Shown one piece after another: positions 7,313 through 15,210 of a stretch of DNA of 18,406 nt. The notes below the pieces were generated by a model. It made no database searches. It was given only the letters and a program-made list of their open reading frames with translations, and was not told the origin of the DNA. A program made the position numbers and the translations under genes. Source of the stretch: Caldifarciminota bacterium (GTDB lineage: Bacteria; Hydrothermota; Hydrothermia; UBA1063; CAJXJZ01); contig JALVLE010000004.1 of assembly GCA_027033555.1 (NCBI GenBank), positions 1-18,406 on the forward strand, written 5' to 3'. The number at the start of each line of letters is the position of its first letter. Position 1 is the stretch's first letter.

Positions 7313-8260
7313 ATGCAAAGATTGAATTTAAAACAGCTTGCAGAGAGGTCTCAGGGATTTGCACCCGGTCACAGGGCATGCGCCGGTTGTGCGTTTCCAT
7401 CAATTATAAGGATGCTTCTTGCAGCAGGAGCAGATTATAATCTCGTAATAGCCAATGCTACAGGGTGTATGGAAGTTGTTACTACAATCATGCCCTACTC
7501 TGCGTGGCCCGTGCCATGGGTACACAATGCATTTGAAAACGCCGCAGCAACAATAAGTGGAATTGAAAGAGCATACAGGGCTCTCGTCAAAAAAGGGAAA
7601 ATCAAAGAAACTGGCAAACCTGTAAAATTTGTGGCCATTGGAGGAGACGGTGGAACATATGATATAGGCTTCCAGGCCCTTTCTGGAGCCATTGAAAGAG
7701 GACATGATTTTCTTTATGTACTTTACGATAATGAAGGCTATATGAATACAGGCATTCAACGTTCAAGTGCAACACCAATGTATGCACACACCACAACCTC
7801 TCCTTCTGGAAAAGTGATACCCGGAAAACAACAGCCCAGAAAAGACCTCACAAAGATTATAGCAATGCATAAACCAAGATATGCAGCCCAGGCGTCACCT
7901 GCGTTCTGGAATGACCTTGTTAAGAAATTTCAAAAAGGCCTTGAAGTAGAAGGACCAGCTTTCGTTGCAGTTTTATCAACATGTCCTCCAGGATGGGGTA
8001 CCCCCGAGCATATCAGTATAGAACTCACGAAACTGGCAGTTGAAACACGTTTCTGGCCGCTTTATGAATATGAAGACGGCTATTGGAAGGTGAACTACAA
8101 GCCACGCAAGTTTGTACCAGTAGAGGAGTTTCTGAAACCACAGGGCAGATTTAAACACATCTTGAAAAGACCGGATCTTATAAAACAAATTCAGGATGAA
8201 ATAGAAAAGAACTGGGAAGAACTCCTCTGGCTTGAGTCAAGGAAACCCAAAGAGGAGTAA
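7313..8260 (+). CDS. porB: Pyruvate:ferredoxin oxidoreductase beta subunit (PorB), operon 2
   Basis: TPP-binding beta subunit, 315 residues. Cluster ligands: C23-x2-C26 in GHRACAGC, C52 in NATGC, and the Cys of STCPPGW near residue 221. The TPP motif GGDGGTYDIG lies near residue 110, followed by YDNEGYMNTGIQRS. NATGCMEV and PYSAWPVPWVHNAFENAAA are the forms seen in characterised archaeal and Thermotoga-type pyruvate enzymes, which supports a pyruvate assignment for this operon. AAGGAGG precedes the ATG, 10 bases after porA. An 11-bp hairpin starts 9 bases after the stop and probably ends the transcript. Confidence 0.95.
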   Translation: MQRLNLKQLAERSQGFAPGHRACAGCAFPSIIRMLLAAGADYNLVIANATGCMEVVTTIMPYSAWPVPWVHNAFENAAATISGIERAYRALVKKGKIKETGKPVKFVAIGGDGGTYDIGFQALSGAIERGHDFLYVLYDNEGYMNTGIQRSSATPMYAHTTTSPSGKVIPGKQQPRKDLTKIIAMHKPRYAAQASPAFWNDLVKKFQKGLEVEGPAFVAVLSTCPPGWGTPEHISIELTKLAVETRFWPLYEYEDGYWKVNYKPRKFVPVEEFLKPQGRFKHILKRPDLIKQIQDEIEKNWEELLWLESRKPKEE

Positions 8261-8268
8261 GTGCTATT

Positions 8269-8295
8269 AAATGGGGGCGAATAACGCCCCCATTT
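8269..8295 (+). terminator. GC-rich hairpin after porB, overlapping the next start codon
   Basis: AAATGGGGGCG (8269-8279), loop AATAA, CGCCCCCATTT (8285-8295): a perfect 11-bp stem followed by one more T, then G. The T run is short (four, three of them in the stem), so termination may be incomplete. The most upstream ATG of the following permease gene (8271) lies in the left arm, so folding would also hide that start codon. Confidence 0.6.
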
Positions 8296-9044
8296 TGTCC
8301 GCAGTGGTATATAAATTTCTATTTTCTTTTCTTTTTCTCTTCATACCGTGCCTGGTTTTTTTGTATTTAAGAATCAACGTATTTAAAAATCTCATTCTCC
8401 CGGCCTTGAGAGGTTTTATACAAATAGCAGGCCTTGGCGTAGTACTTCTTTACTTTTTCAAAATAGACTTCGCGTACTCCCTTATTATTGCATTTTTCAT
8501 GCTCATTACAGGTTCTTTTATCACAACTGAACGTGGTCATGTTTTCGGTGGAGATGTTTTCCTTATATCTCTTTTTGCAATGTTTACCTCTTATCTTTTA
8601 CTTTACATCCTTCTCTATCTTGCTGGTATAATGAAAAATGTACCGCGTGTGTTCATTCCCCTTACAGGAATACTCATCGGAAACATGACAAAGTACATAG
8701 GAAGTGTTTACGCCTTTATCCAACGCGAAATAATGGAGAAACGAGAATTACTTGAGGCTCTTTTAATTGATGGTGCATCCCGGCATGTTATCCTGACATT
8801 TTTATTTAAAGAAATCGCCTTTTTTATACTCCTCCCATCAGTTGAAGGAATGAAAGTACTCGGGATTATTCATATTCCAGGCGCGATGACAGGAATGCTT
8901 CTTGGTGGAGCTTCCCCGATTGACGCAGCCCTTTATCAGATATACATCGTTTTTTCATTACTTGCTGCCTCAGCTCTTGCTCCTTTTATTGCTGCTTTTT
9001 TCATTTTCGGAAAACTGGAAAATATGGTCGGGATAAAATTTTGA
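8271..9044 (+). CDS. fetB: FetB-like (UPF0014) ABC transporter permease
   Basis: Integral membrane permease of the FetB/YbbM (UPF0014) family, which in E. coli pairs with the ATPase FetA and has been linked to iron export. It is 257 residues if started at the ATG of 8271, about the family length, with six to seven hydrophobic segments. Family motifs: RGFIQIAGLG near residue 47, PLTGILIGNMTKYIG, RELLEALLIDGASR, and HIPGAMTGMLLGGASPIDAALYQI. The start is uncertain. The ATG sits inside the post-porB hairpin with GAGGAG 13 bases upstream; TTG at 8295 and GTG at 8304 are later in-frame choices that still keep the first membrane segment. No FetA-type ATPase is encoded in the window, so its partner must be elsewhere. 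Substrate is unknown. Confidence 0.85.
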   Translation: MGANNAPILSAVVYKFLFSFLFLFIPCLVFLYLRINVFKNLILPALRGFIQIAGLGVVLLYFFKIDFAYSLIIAFFMLITGSFITTERGHVFGGDVFLISLFAMFTSYLLLYILLYLAGIMKNVPRVFIPLTGILIGNMTKYIGSVYAFIQREIMEKRELLEALLIDGASRHVILTFLFKEIAFFILLPSVEGMKVLGIIHIPGAMTGMLLGGASPIDAALYQIYIVFSLLAASALAPFIAAFFIFGKLENMVGIKF

Positions 9045-9068
9045 AGAACACATTTATTATTTTATCAT
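9041..9068 (+). promoter_or_regulatory. Candidate promoter of the GT2 gene
   Basis: TTGAAG (9041-9046), 16 bases, TATCAT (9063-9068). The -10 ends 7 bases before the ATG at 9076, so a transcript from here would be leaderless or nearly so, and no Shine-Dalgarno sequence is visible. The match is moderate (4 of 6 and 5 of 6). Confidence 0.4.
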
Positions 9069-9075
9069 TTTACTC

Positions 9076-9801
9076 ATGAAATCGCTTGTCATCATTCCTA
9101 CCTACAACGAAAAAGAAAATATCAAAGAGATCATTCACTCTGTATTAAAAGTTGTTCCGGAAACAGATATTCTTATAGTGGATGATAATTCACCTGATGG
9201 AACCGGTAAAATTGTAAAAAAACTTATGGAAAAAGACAAAAGAATACATTTAATTGAAAGGGAAGGGAAACTGGGACTTGGGACAGCGTACGTGACCGGA
9301 TTTAAATTCGCTATAGAAAAGGGATATGACTGGGTGATTCAAATGGACGCGGATTTTTCCCATAATCCAGAGGACATACCCCGTTTTTTTCAATATACTG
9401 ACGAGTACGATCTTATCATAGGTTCCCGATACGTAAATGGAGTAAGCGTGGTAAATTGGCCTCTATCCAGGCTTTTTCTTTCTTACTTTGCCAATTTATA
9501 TGCACGAATTGTTACAGGTGTGCCCGTAAAAGACCTTACCGGTGGCTTCAAATGTATAAAAAGCGATGTCCTCAAAGCCATAGACCTTGATTCTATAAAG
9601 GCAGATGGATACGGTTTTCAAATTGAAATAAATTTTCTCGCCTACATTAATGGCTTTAAAATAAAAGAAATTCCTATTATATTCATTGACAGAAGGGCCG
9701 GGTATTCCAAAATGTCAAAAAAGATTATCTGGGAAGCTTTCTGGCTTGTTTTAAGGTTAAGACTGGAAAAGATTCTGGGAAAAAAAAAGATTAAAAATTA
9801 A
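9076..9801 (+). CDS. Polyprenyl-phosphate mannosyltransferase-like GT2 glycosyltransferase (DPM1/Ppm1 family)
   Basis: GT2 enzyme of the dolichyl/polyprenyl-phosphate mannose synthase type. These transfer a sugar, usually mannose, from a nucleotide sugar to a polyprenyl phosphate at the inner face of the membrane. It has 241 residues. Motifs: IPTYNEKENI at 7-16, DDNSPDGT at 36-43, QMDADFSHNP at 89-98 (metal-binding DAD), IGSRYVNG, DLTGGFKC and GYGFQIE, then EIPIIFIDRRAGYSKM. It lacks the C-terminal membrane helices of some relatives, so it should be soluble or peripheral. The stop codon overlaps the convergent kinase gene's stop by 4 bases. The sugar donor is not readable from sequence. No Shine-Dalgarno site precedes the ATG. 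Confidence 0.9.
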   Translation: MKSLVIIPTYNEKENIKEIIHSVLKVVPETDILIVDDNSPDGTGKIVKKLMEKDKRIHLIEREGKLGLGTAYVTGFKFAIEKGYDWVIQMDADFSHNPEDIPRFFQYTDEYDLIIGSRYVNGVSVVNWPLSRLFLSYFANLYARIVTGVPVKDLTGGFKCIKSDVLKAIDLDSIKADGYGFQIEINFLAYINGFKIKEIPIIFIDRRAGYSKMSKKIIWEAFWLVLRLRLEKILGKKKIKN

Positions 9802-9807
9802 TCTTTT
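9785..9807. terminator. AT-rich palindrome at the convergent gene ends (possible weak two-way terminator)
   Basis: AAAAGATTAA (9785-9794), loop AAA, TTAATCTTTT (9798-9807): a perfect 10-bp stem that contains both stop codons of the convergent GT2 and kinase genes. It has A and T runs on its flanks but only one G-C pair, so it would be weak as an intrinsic terminator. No other terminator is visible at this junction. Confidence 0.35.
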
Positions 9808-11888
9808 ACGAACTTCCAGAGCTTTAAAGTACCTTTTTCATCTCCTGTCATGAAATAAAGGCTATGAGGTGCATACCCCATCGCAGTTACCCTGTGCTGG
9901 GCTGAAAAACGTGAAATCTCTGATTTTTCTTCCATATCAAAGACATGTACATCCTCACCTGTTGCAAAAAGCAACATGCTTTTGTCCGGAGTTGTGGTTA
10001 TTGCCGTTATATTTTGTGAAGTAAGCTTCCCCTTCCATACCGGTTTTAGATTTCGTGCACTCCATATAATAAGCTCCCCATCTTCAGTAGCAGAGATGAT
10101 TTCACCTGTGGTAACCTTAAAAGTTATATAGTTTATCCAGCCATCATGCTCTTTTAAAATTTTCTTAAGCTTTCTCAGAGCAATGTCCCATATGTAAATG
10201 TGGCCATTATTGGTACCGGCAAAGAGATACCTGGAAATAGTCTCCAGTCTTAATACCCACCCTCCAAGGTCCGAAACCTCAAATATTTTATTAAACGTGA
10301 CTGTATCCCAAGCTTTTATGCTACCGTCGGCAAAACCTCCAAAGACAAATTGTTCATCCTGTGAAAAGACAACGGTATTTGCTTCAAAATTTGACCCTTT
10401 TATGGCCTTCGCAAGTAACCAGGTTCCTACCTCCCATACCCTTATCTCTCCTGTGGCACTTGCTGCAGCGAGTTTCCTTGCATTAGGAGAAAGTTTAACA
10501 TCAAGGACGTGCGGAGAAATCCCTGAAGAGGCTTTCAAGGCAACAAGCCTTTGCCAGGTTTTTGTGCTGAAAACTTTAACAATTCCATCCCAGCTCCCCG
10601 TTGCGAGCAAACTACCATCCTCTGAAAATTCTATTTTAGCCACTTTATTATTCATTGCCCTGAGGCTTCCCACAAGTTTTACAGGCATTGCGCTATGTGA
10701 AGAGATTATCTTCTTAAGTCTTTCTCTGAAAGTTTTACTCTGGGTAGTTGTGTTCTTTCTGTATGAAATACTGCCCTGAGTTTTGGGAGGTTCAGCTTCC
10801 TGTTTACTTTCAAGCTCTTTTATCAAAGCCTTTGCTTTTTCTCTCGGGATTCCAAGATCCTCTGCTGACTTGAGTATAGCCTGCTTCTGTTCTTCCGATA
10901 ATGCACCGGTTATACCCATAGACTGGATGAACTTTCTCAATGTCGCCATTTTGGTGACAACTTCAAGGTCTGCAAGGGCTTCTTTTGCGTTTTTAAACCT
11001 TAACGAGGGATTGGGATTTGTCATTTTAACCAAGAATTCTACAAGCTCCTGCCTGAAGTTGGAGAGTACATTGTAATCTATTTCTTTTGTTTCTTTATTA
11101 ATAAACTTATCAGGATGAAGCCCGGTTAAAAGCTCAATAGCCACAACGCCCAGAGAATACAAGTCTGAAGATAAGGTGGGTTCACCTTTCCTCTGCTCTG
11201 GCGAAACATATCCCTTTGTATAAATTATGGTTTTATGTTTTAAAGCCTCCTTGGAGAGTTCCTTTACTGCTCCAAAGTCAACAAGATATGTTTTGCCATT
11301 TGAGACGATGAGGTTCTCTGGTTTAATATCTCTATGTACAAGAGGAGGGTCAAGGCTCTGTAAATATACCAGTGTATCAAGAACATCGTGCAGTACTTTG
11401 AGCACAAAATCTTCAGATTGCTTTCCTTTAGATTCCAACAATACTCTCAAGTTTTTCCCTTCAATGTAGTCCTGCGCGAGATAAATCTTGCCCCTATCTT
11501 CAAAGAAACCGTGTATCTTGGGGATCAAAGGATGGTTGAGTTTTGCAAGAATCATCCCCTCTTTCATTATTACATCAGAACTCTTTTTTTTCTGGGTGAA
11601 TTCTTTAAGCACAACCTTTCTGCCGAACAGTAATTCATCTGTTGCAAGATAGGTTCTTCCGAAACCGCCTTCACCTATCATCTTCAAGAGCCTGTATCTG
11701 CCCTTGACAAGCCTGGTTATGGGTTTTAAAGGACTGCCACAAACACGGCAGAACTCGGCATCTTTCGGATTCTTGCTGCCGCATACTTTACAGACAAGAC
11801 TTCCCTGCTCAAGCGGAGCTCCGCATTTATTGCAGAATTTGGCATTATCTGGATTCTTTGCTCCACACAATGGACAGATTTTACTCAT
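9798..11888 (-). CDS. Double zinc-ribbon Ser/Thr protein kinase with C-terminal WD40 propeller
   Basis: Eukaryote-like Ser/Thr kinase, 696 residues, no membrane segment. Two zinc ribbons come first (C5, C8, C19, C22 and C33, C36, C47, C50). The kinase domain spans about 64-320: GEGGFG loop at 72-77, K95 in VVLKEF, E110, HRDIKPEN at 185-192 with catalytic D187, DFG at 204-206, GYVSPEQ, and DLYSLGVV. All catalytic residues are present, so it should be active. A helical stretch (320-360, SEEQKQAILKSAEDLGI) and a low-complexity linker lead to seven WD40 repeats (about 405-696), enough for one closed propeller, probably a substrate platform or sensor. It is the last gene of the vWA-FHA-PP2C-kinase cassette, 10 bases after the phosphatase stop. 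Targets are unknown; the vWA and FHA proteins are the obvious candidates. Confidence 0.93.
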   Translation of the reverse strand: MSKICPLCGAKNPDNAKFCNKCGAPLEQGSLVCKVCGSKNPKDAEFCRVCGSPLKPITRLVKGRYRLLKMIGEGGFGRTYLATDELLFGRKVVLKEFTQKKKSSDVIMKEGMILAKLNHPLIPKIHGFFEDRGKIYLAQDYIEGKNLRVLLESKGKQSEDFVLKVLHDVLDTLVYLQSLDPPLVHRDIKPENLIVSNGKTYLVDFGAVKELSKEALKHKTIIYTKGYVSPEQRKGEPTLSSDLYSLGVVAIELLTGLHPDKFINKETKEIDYNVLSNFRQELVEFLVKMTNPNPSLRFKNAKEALADLEVVTKMATLRKFIQSMGITGALSEEQKQAILKSAEDLGIPREKAKALIKELESKQEAEPPKTQGSISYRKNTTTQSKTFRERLKKIISSHSAMPVKLVGSLRAMNNKVAKIEFSEDGSLLATGSWDGIVKVFSTKTWQRLVALKASSGISPHVLDVKLSPNARKLAAASATGEIRVWEVGTWLLAKAIKGSNFEANTVVFSQDEQFVFGGFADGSIKAWDTVTFNKIFEVSDLGGWVLRLETISRYLFAGTNNGHIYIWDIALRKLKKILKEHDGWINYITFKVTTGEIISATEDGELIIWSARNLKPVWKGKLTSQNITAITTTPDKSMLLFATGEDVHVFDMEEKSEISRFSAQHRVTAMGYAPHSLYFMTGDEKGTLKLWKFVKD

Positions 11889-11898
11889 AACAGCTTCT

Positions 11899-13371
11899 TT
11901 AGAAAAGTTTATTCCTCCTTACTTTTCCCATAATTATTGTCACATTATCTATTCCACCTCTTGAAAGCGCAAGGGACATGAGTCTCTGAGTCGCACTCTT
12001 TACATCATCTTCCTTTAAAGCATCCTCAATTTCAGAAAACTTCACAAGATCAGTAAGACCATCGCTGCAGAGCAAAAAACCTAACTCTTTTTCTATTCTG
12101 TATTTGGAAATGTGTGGATTGAGCTTGGTGGATTCTATAACCCCCACTGCCTGAGTAAGTGCTTTTTTATTGGAAAACATTACATCATCCACAGATACTT
12201 TAAGAAGACTTTTTCCATCATAAAGCATCACAGAAGAGTCACCCACATTAAAGTACCAGATTTCCTCCCCAAATACAAGAAGACCAGCTACTGTAGCTCC
12301 CATTTTCTCTCGCTCAGTCTTTGCACCTGCATTCTTCTGAAAAACCACAACATTTGCCCTCATTATAGCTCTTTTAATGACAGGCGCAAGATCAAAAAAT
12401 ACATGATCTTTTGATAAATATGAGAGAATCTCCTCTGATATCACCTTTACTATCAGGCGACTTGCCTCCTCTCCTCCCCGATGCCCTCCCATCCCATCCG
12501 ACACAATATACAAGCCTACTTTTGTGTGAGTTGGTGCAAGTCCATCAAAGCTCTGCCGGGCAAATTCCACCATTACGTAATTATCTTCATTATGTCCCCT
12601 TACAAGGCCCTGCGACGTCATCCCAAAGGATTTTATATCACAGGGAGCATACTCCGCGAAAGAAGCATATAAAAAGTTTACAAGATCGGAAACACTTTGC
12701 TTTTCTTCAAATTCTTTGCTATTTATAAGGTTATAAAAGAAGCTATCCGGCTCCGCCTCAAGGGACCTGTAAAACTCCTTCAGCCATGTTACTGAAGAGA
12801 GATACCCATCCTTTTCCACTTCGCTTACATTCACAATGAGTCTGCCATTGGCATCAAATAATATGCCAGAAGATGCAAAGTAGAGCTTTGAGTGCCTTAG
12901 CACCTTATTGGCAACCTCAAAAACCAGCCTGAGCTTTTCACCATTTTTTAAAATATCCCAGTATTCTTTGAGAGAATAAATGGGATAAGCAGGTAAAAGC
13001 ACAGGTATTCTTTGTTCATCATCTACAAATATAAGGTCATAAAAAATACCCTGACTGGTATAAAAAAAATCTTCAAGAGATACAGGCTTATATTTTTCAA
13101 GTGTAATATTCTCCTCTCTAAGCACGGTATAGCCATCTTTAACTTCTACCACCTTATACCGTTCATCATCAAGGGAATTTAATACAGCAGGTACAATTAC
13201 CTCTTTTCTCAGCCGGGTACCACAATAAGGACAGGTATCCAGGGAAAGATCAACTTTTTTAAGGCACCCTTCACATATTGTCTTGGTAAGGTCAAAACCA
13301 CAATACGGACAAAAAGCAGCGTTTCTCAAAACTTCTCTCCCGCAATGGGGACACAGTCTTCTTCTCTTCAA
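11899..13371 (-). CDS. Double zinc-ribbon PP2C-type protein phosphatase with degenerate kinase-like middle region
   Basis: Metal-dependent Ser/Thr phosphatase, 490 residues, likely the eraser for the kinase downstream. Zinc ribbons: C7, C10, C21, C24 and C33, C36, C47, C50. PP2C spans about 250-490: RGHNEDN, VSDGMGGHRGGE with metal Asp, MGATVAG, VGDSSVMLYDG, LCSDGLTDL and GGIDNVTIIMG, so all metal-binding Asp motifs are present. Residues about 65-240 read like the skeleton of a protein kinase without catalytic residues: RYKVVEVKDG, then LPAYPIYSLKEYW at the hinge position, then LRLVFEVANKVLRHSKLYF and GILFDANGRLIV where HRD and N would be. The start codon is TTG, fixed by GGAGGAG 8 bases upstream and by the first zinc ligands at residue 7; no ATG serves. 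The gap to the FHA gene is 2 bases. Confidence 0.9.
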   Translation of the reverse strand: MKRRRLCPHCGREVLRNAAFCPYCGFDLTKTICEGCLKKVDLSLDTCPYCGTRLRKEVIVPAVLNSLDDERYKVVEVKDGYTVLREENITLEKYKPVSLEDFFYTSQGIFYDLIFVDDEQRIPVLLPAYPIYSLKEYWDILKNGEKLRLVFEVANKVLRHSKLYFASSGILFDANGRLIVNVSEVEKDGYLSSVTWLKEFYRSLEAEPDSFFYNLINSKEFEEKQSVSDLVNFLYASFAEYAPCDIKSFGMTSQGLVRGHNEDNYVMVEFARQSFDGLAPTHTKVGLYIVSDGMGGHRGGEEASRLIVKVISEEILSYLSKDHVFFDLAPVIKRAIMRANVVVFQKNAGAKTEREKMGATVAGLLVFGEEIWYFNVGDSSVMLYDGKSLLKVSVDDVMFSNKKALTQAVGVIESTKLNPHISKYRIEKELGFLLCSDGLTDLVKFSEIEDALKEDDVKSATQRLMSLALSRGGIDNVTIIMGKVRRNKLF

Positions 13372-13373
13372 AT

Positions 13374-13994
13374 TTACATCTCCTCCAGCAAGAATTTCAG
13401 GGTTTTACCAAGTATTATTTCGTCTCCATCCTTTAATTTCACCTTTTCGTTGGGGGGAAGCTTTTTGCCATTAAGATATGTCCCATTAGTGGAACCTATA
13501 TCCATTATAAAAATTTCTCCCGTATTCCCATCCAGTATAATTTTGGCATGTCTTCTTGACACAAGTTCAGCCCCCTTTATACCTGAAAGGTCTATATCCG
13601 GAACATTTTTTCCACTTTTCCTTCCCACAAGATATTCCTTGACCTTCCCCTCATACATGGAAAGTTCTATAACAAATTCATTGTCACGATTGGTGAGTTT
13701 AAAGTTTTTTATTACCCTCCCTTCTTCTCCGGCTTCCTCTGGAGGAACAAGGAACTCATCCTGTGATTCTTTCTCATGCAGCGGAATACCACACACCTGA
13801 CAGAATTTTGCATCCGGTGGATTCCAGTGCCCATTTGGACAATAAATTCCAATCCCCTCTCCTATATCTTCTATCCCCTCCTCCTGTGCTTCAACGTTTA
13901 GCTCATCTACTTCCTCCAGATTAAAAAGACATTTTTCACAATACTCCACAAAATCCTTATTCCTATAGCCACATATTGGACATATCTTAGTCAT
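13374..13994 (-). CDS. Zinc-ribbon FHA-domain protein
   Basis: Phosphothreonine reader of 206 residues. Two zinc ribbons: C5, C8, C19, C22, then a variant second ribbon with C52, H56, C65, C68; between them is an acidic linker (27-47). A Pro/Glu linker precedes a C-terminal FHA domain (about 95-206) with the core residues GR (124-125), S146 and H149 in VSRRHAKI, and GSTNGTYLNG (167-176), so phosphopeptide binding should be intact. It overlaps the vWA gene's end by 8 bases, implying co-translation. By analogy with other FHA/kinase/PP2C sets, it probably binds a phosphorylated partner made by the neighbouring kinase; the partner is inferred, not seen. Confidence 0.93.
   Translation of the reverse strand: MTKICPICGYRNKDFVEYCEKCLFNLEEVDELNVEAQEEGIEDIGEGIGIYCPNGHWNPPDAKFCQVCGIPLHEKESQDEFLVPPEEAGEEGRVIKNFKLTNRDNEFVIELSMYEGKVKEYLVGRKSGKNVPDIDLSGIKGAELVSRRHAKIILDGNTGEIFIMDIGSTNGTYLNGKKLPPNEKVKLKDGDEIILGKTLKFLLEEM
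13380..13386 (-). promoter_or_regulatory. Ribosome binding site fixing the TTG start of the phosphatase
   Basis: GGAGGAG on the minus strand, 8 bases before TTG at 13371-13369. It lies inside the last codons of the FHA gene. The only ATG near it is followed at once by a stop, so TTG is the initiator. Confidence 0.75.
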
Positions 13995-15201
13995 CTTTAA
14001 TCACCGTTTTGGTGAACATCTTGGTTTTAATTAAATCCTCATTTGAAAGATCTACACCCTCTCTTATTTTGGTTACATTCTGATCAATAATAGTGGCAAG
14101 GTCTTCATCATTAAGCTTTGTAGCTGTCATCTGCATTGTTTGCAACAGTGTGAGAGCCTGTTCAGGTGTCCCACCCTCAAGAAGCTCATTAACAAGCTCA
14201 GACTGCAGATACACACTCAGTCTCTCTATAAGAGTATTTAGCTCTTCCACATTGTCATAAAGGGTACACGGGATTCCTTCTTTCCACGGTAGTTCTTTCC
14301 GCTGGCCATCAAGATCAAAATAGCTTATTTTGAAATCAAAAAGATACTTCTGGTCGCCCTTCATAAAAAGCTGCAAAAGAACGTCTTTACTCTCTCCTTC
14401 AAATATATCTCCTATATCAAGAATATACTCCTGTACATCAAGCACTGGTTCTAATGCTACAATCTGAGGTTTAACAATAAAAGCAGGATTAAGCTCAGAA
14501 AAACTTACACCTTCATGAAGACGAAGGGTTATTTCAAGGTTTTTAGCTACTGTTTTCCTTATTTTATTTGCTTTTTCTGAAAAAATCTCCTTAAGTTCTC
14601 GTGGTTCCTCCACATAAAACATTTCACCCTTGGTAATATCTGCAAGCTTCTCCAGCAAAGAGGGACTCCAGTGCTTTCCAAGTCCAATGGTAAATATTGA
14701 AATTCCAAGTTCTCTGGCCTTTGTAGCCATTTCAATGGCATGCTCATCTGAACCGTGTTCATTTTTCCCATCTGTGAGCAATATAATCCAGTTAACGTAT
14801 CCATCAAGCTTCACCTTCTCAAGTTCCTTAATACCAGCCTCCAGCCCCTCATCTATGCATGTCCCTCCCATAGCCTCAATAGTGCTTATAAGATGTTTAA
14901 CCCTCTTCCTATCAGGTCCATAAAGCCGCGTATTTTCAAGTAAAACCTCCACTTCGCTATCAAACATAACTATACTTACTCTATCCTCCTCGGTAAATAG
15001 GTCAAGAGCCCTTTTCAGACCCGCCTTAAGGCTCTCAATGGGTGCCCCATCCATTGAACCGCTTTTGTCAAGGACAAAGGCCACATTTAGACGAGGAGGC
15101 TTTTCCACCTTATCCCCATGGACTGAAAACAGGAAAAACCTCTGCACTTCTTTTTTATTTGGATCAGGTAACTTGTTCAGTCCATATTTAATAGTAAACA
15201 T
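13987..15201 (-). CDS. von Willebrand factor A domain protein (MIDAS intact)
   Basis: Soluble vWA protein, 404 residues from the ATG at 15201. The vWA domain (about 37-215) has a full metal-ion-dependent adhesion site: D45-x-S47-x-S49, T114 in GGTC, and D144 in LLTDG. A beta-rich region (about 225-320) and a helical C-terminal part follow, ending in a Thr/Lys-rich tail (TKMFTKTVIKDD) that could be phosphorylated and read by the FHA protein. An in-frame TTG at 15240 would extend it by 13 residues, but that TTG is itself the first base of the -35 box, so I reject it. The ATG lies 9 bases after the -10, with no Shine-Dalgarno site, implying a leaderless message. It is the first gene of the phosphorylation cassette. 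No signal peptide or membrane helix is seen. Confidence 0.9.
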   Translation of the reverse strand: MFTIKYGLNKLPDPNKKEVQRFFLFSVHGDKVEKPPRLNVAFVLDKSGSMDGAPIESLKAGLKRALDLFTEEDRVSIVMFDSEVEVLLENTRLYGPDRKRVKHLISTIEAMGGTCIDEGLEAGIKELEKVKLDGYVNWIILLTDGKNEHGSDEHAIEMATKARELGISIFTIGLGKHWSPSLLEKLADITKGEMFYVEEPRELKEIFSEKANKIRKTVAKNLEITLRLHEGVSFSELNPAFIVKPQIVALEPVLDVQEYILDIGDIFEGESKDVLLQLFMKGDQKYLFDFKISYFDLDGQRKELPWKEGIPCTLYDNVEELNTLIERLSVYLQSELVNELLEGGTPEQALTLLQTMQMTATKLNDEDLATIIDQNVTKIREGVDLSNEDLIKTKMFTKTVIKDD

Positions 15202-15210
15202 AGCAGTATT

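Noticed and set aside
10198..11964. Plus-strand frames of 80-193 codons opposite the kinase gene
   Set aside because: The minus-strand kinase and WD40 motifs are unmistakable; the opposite frames have no ribosome site or domain.
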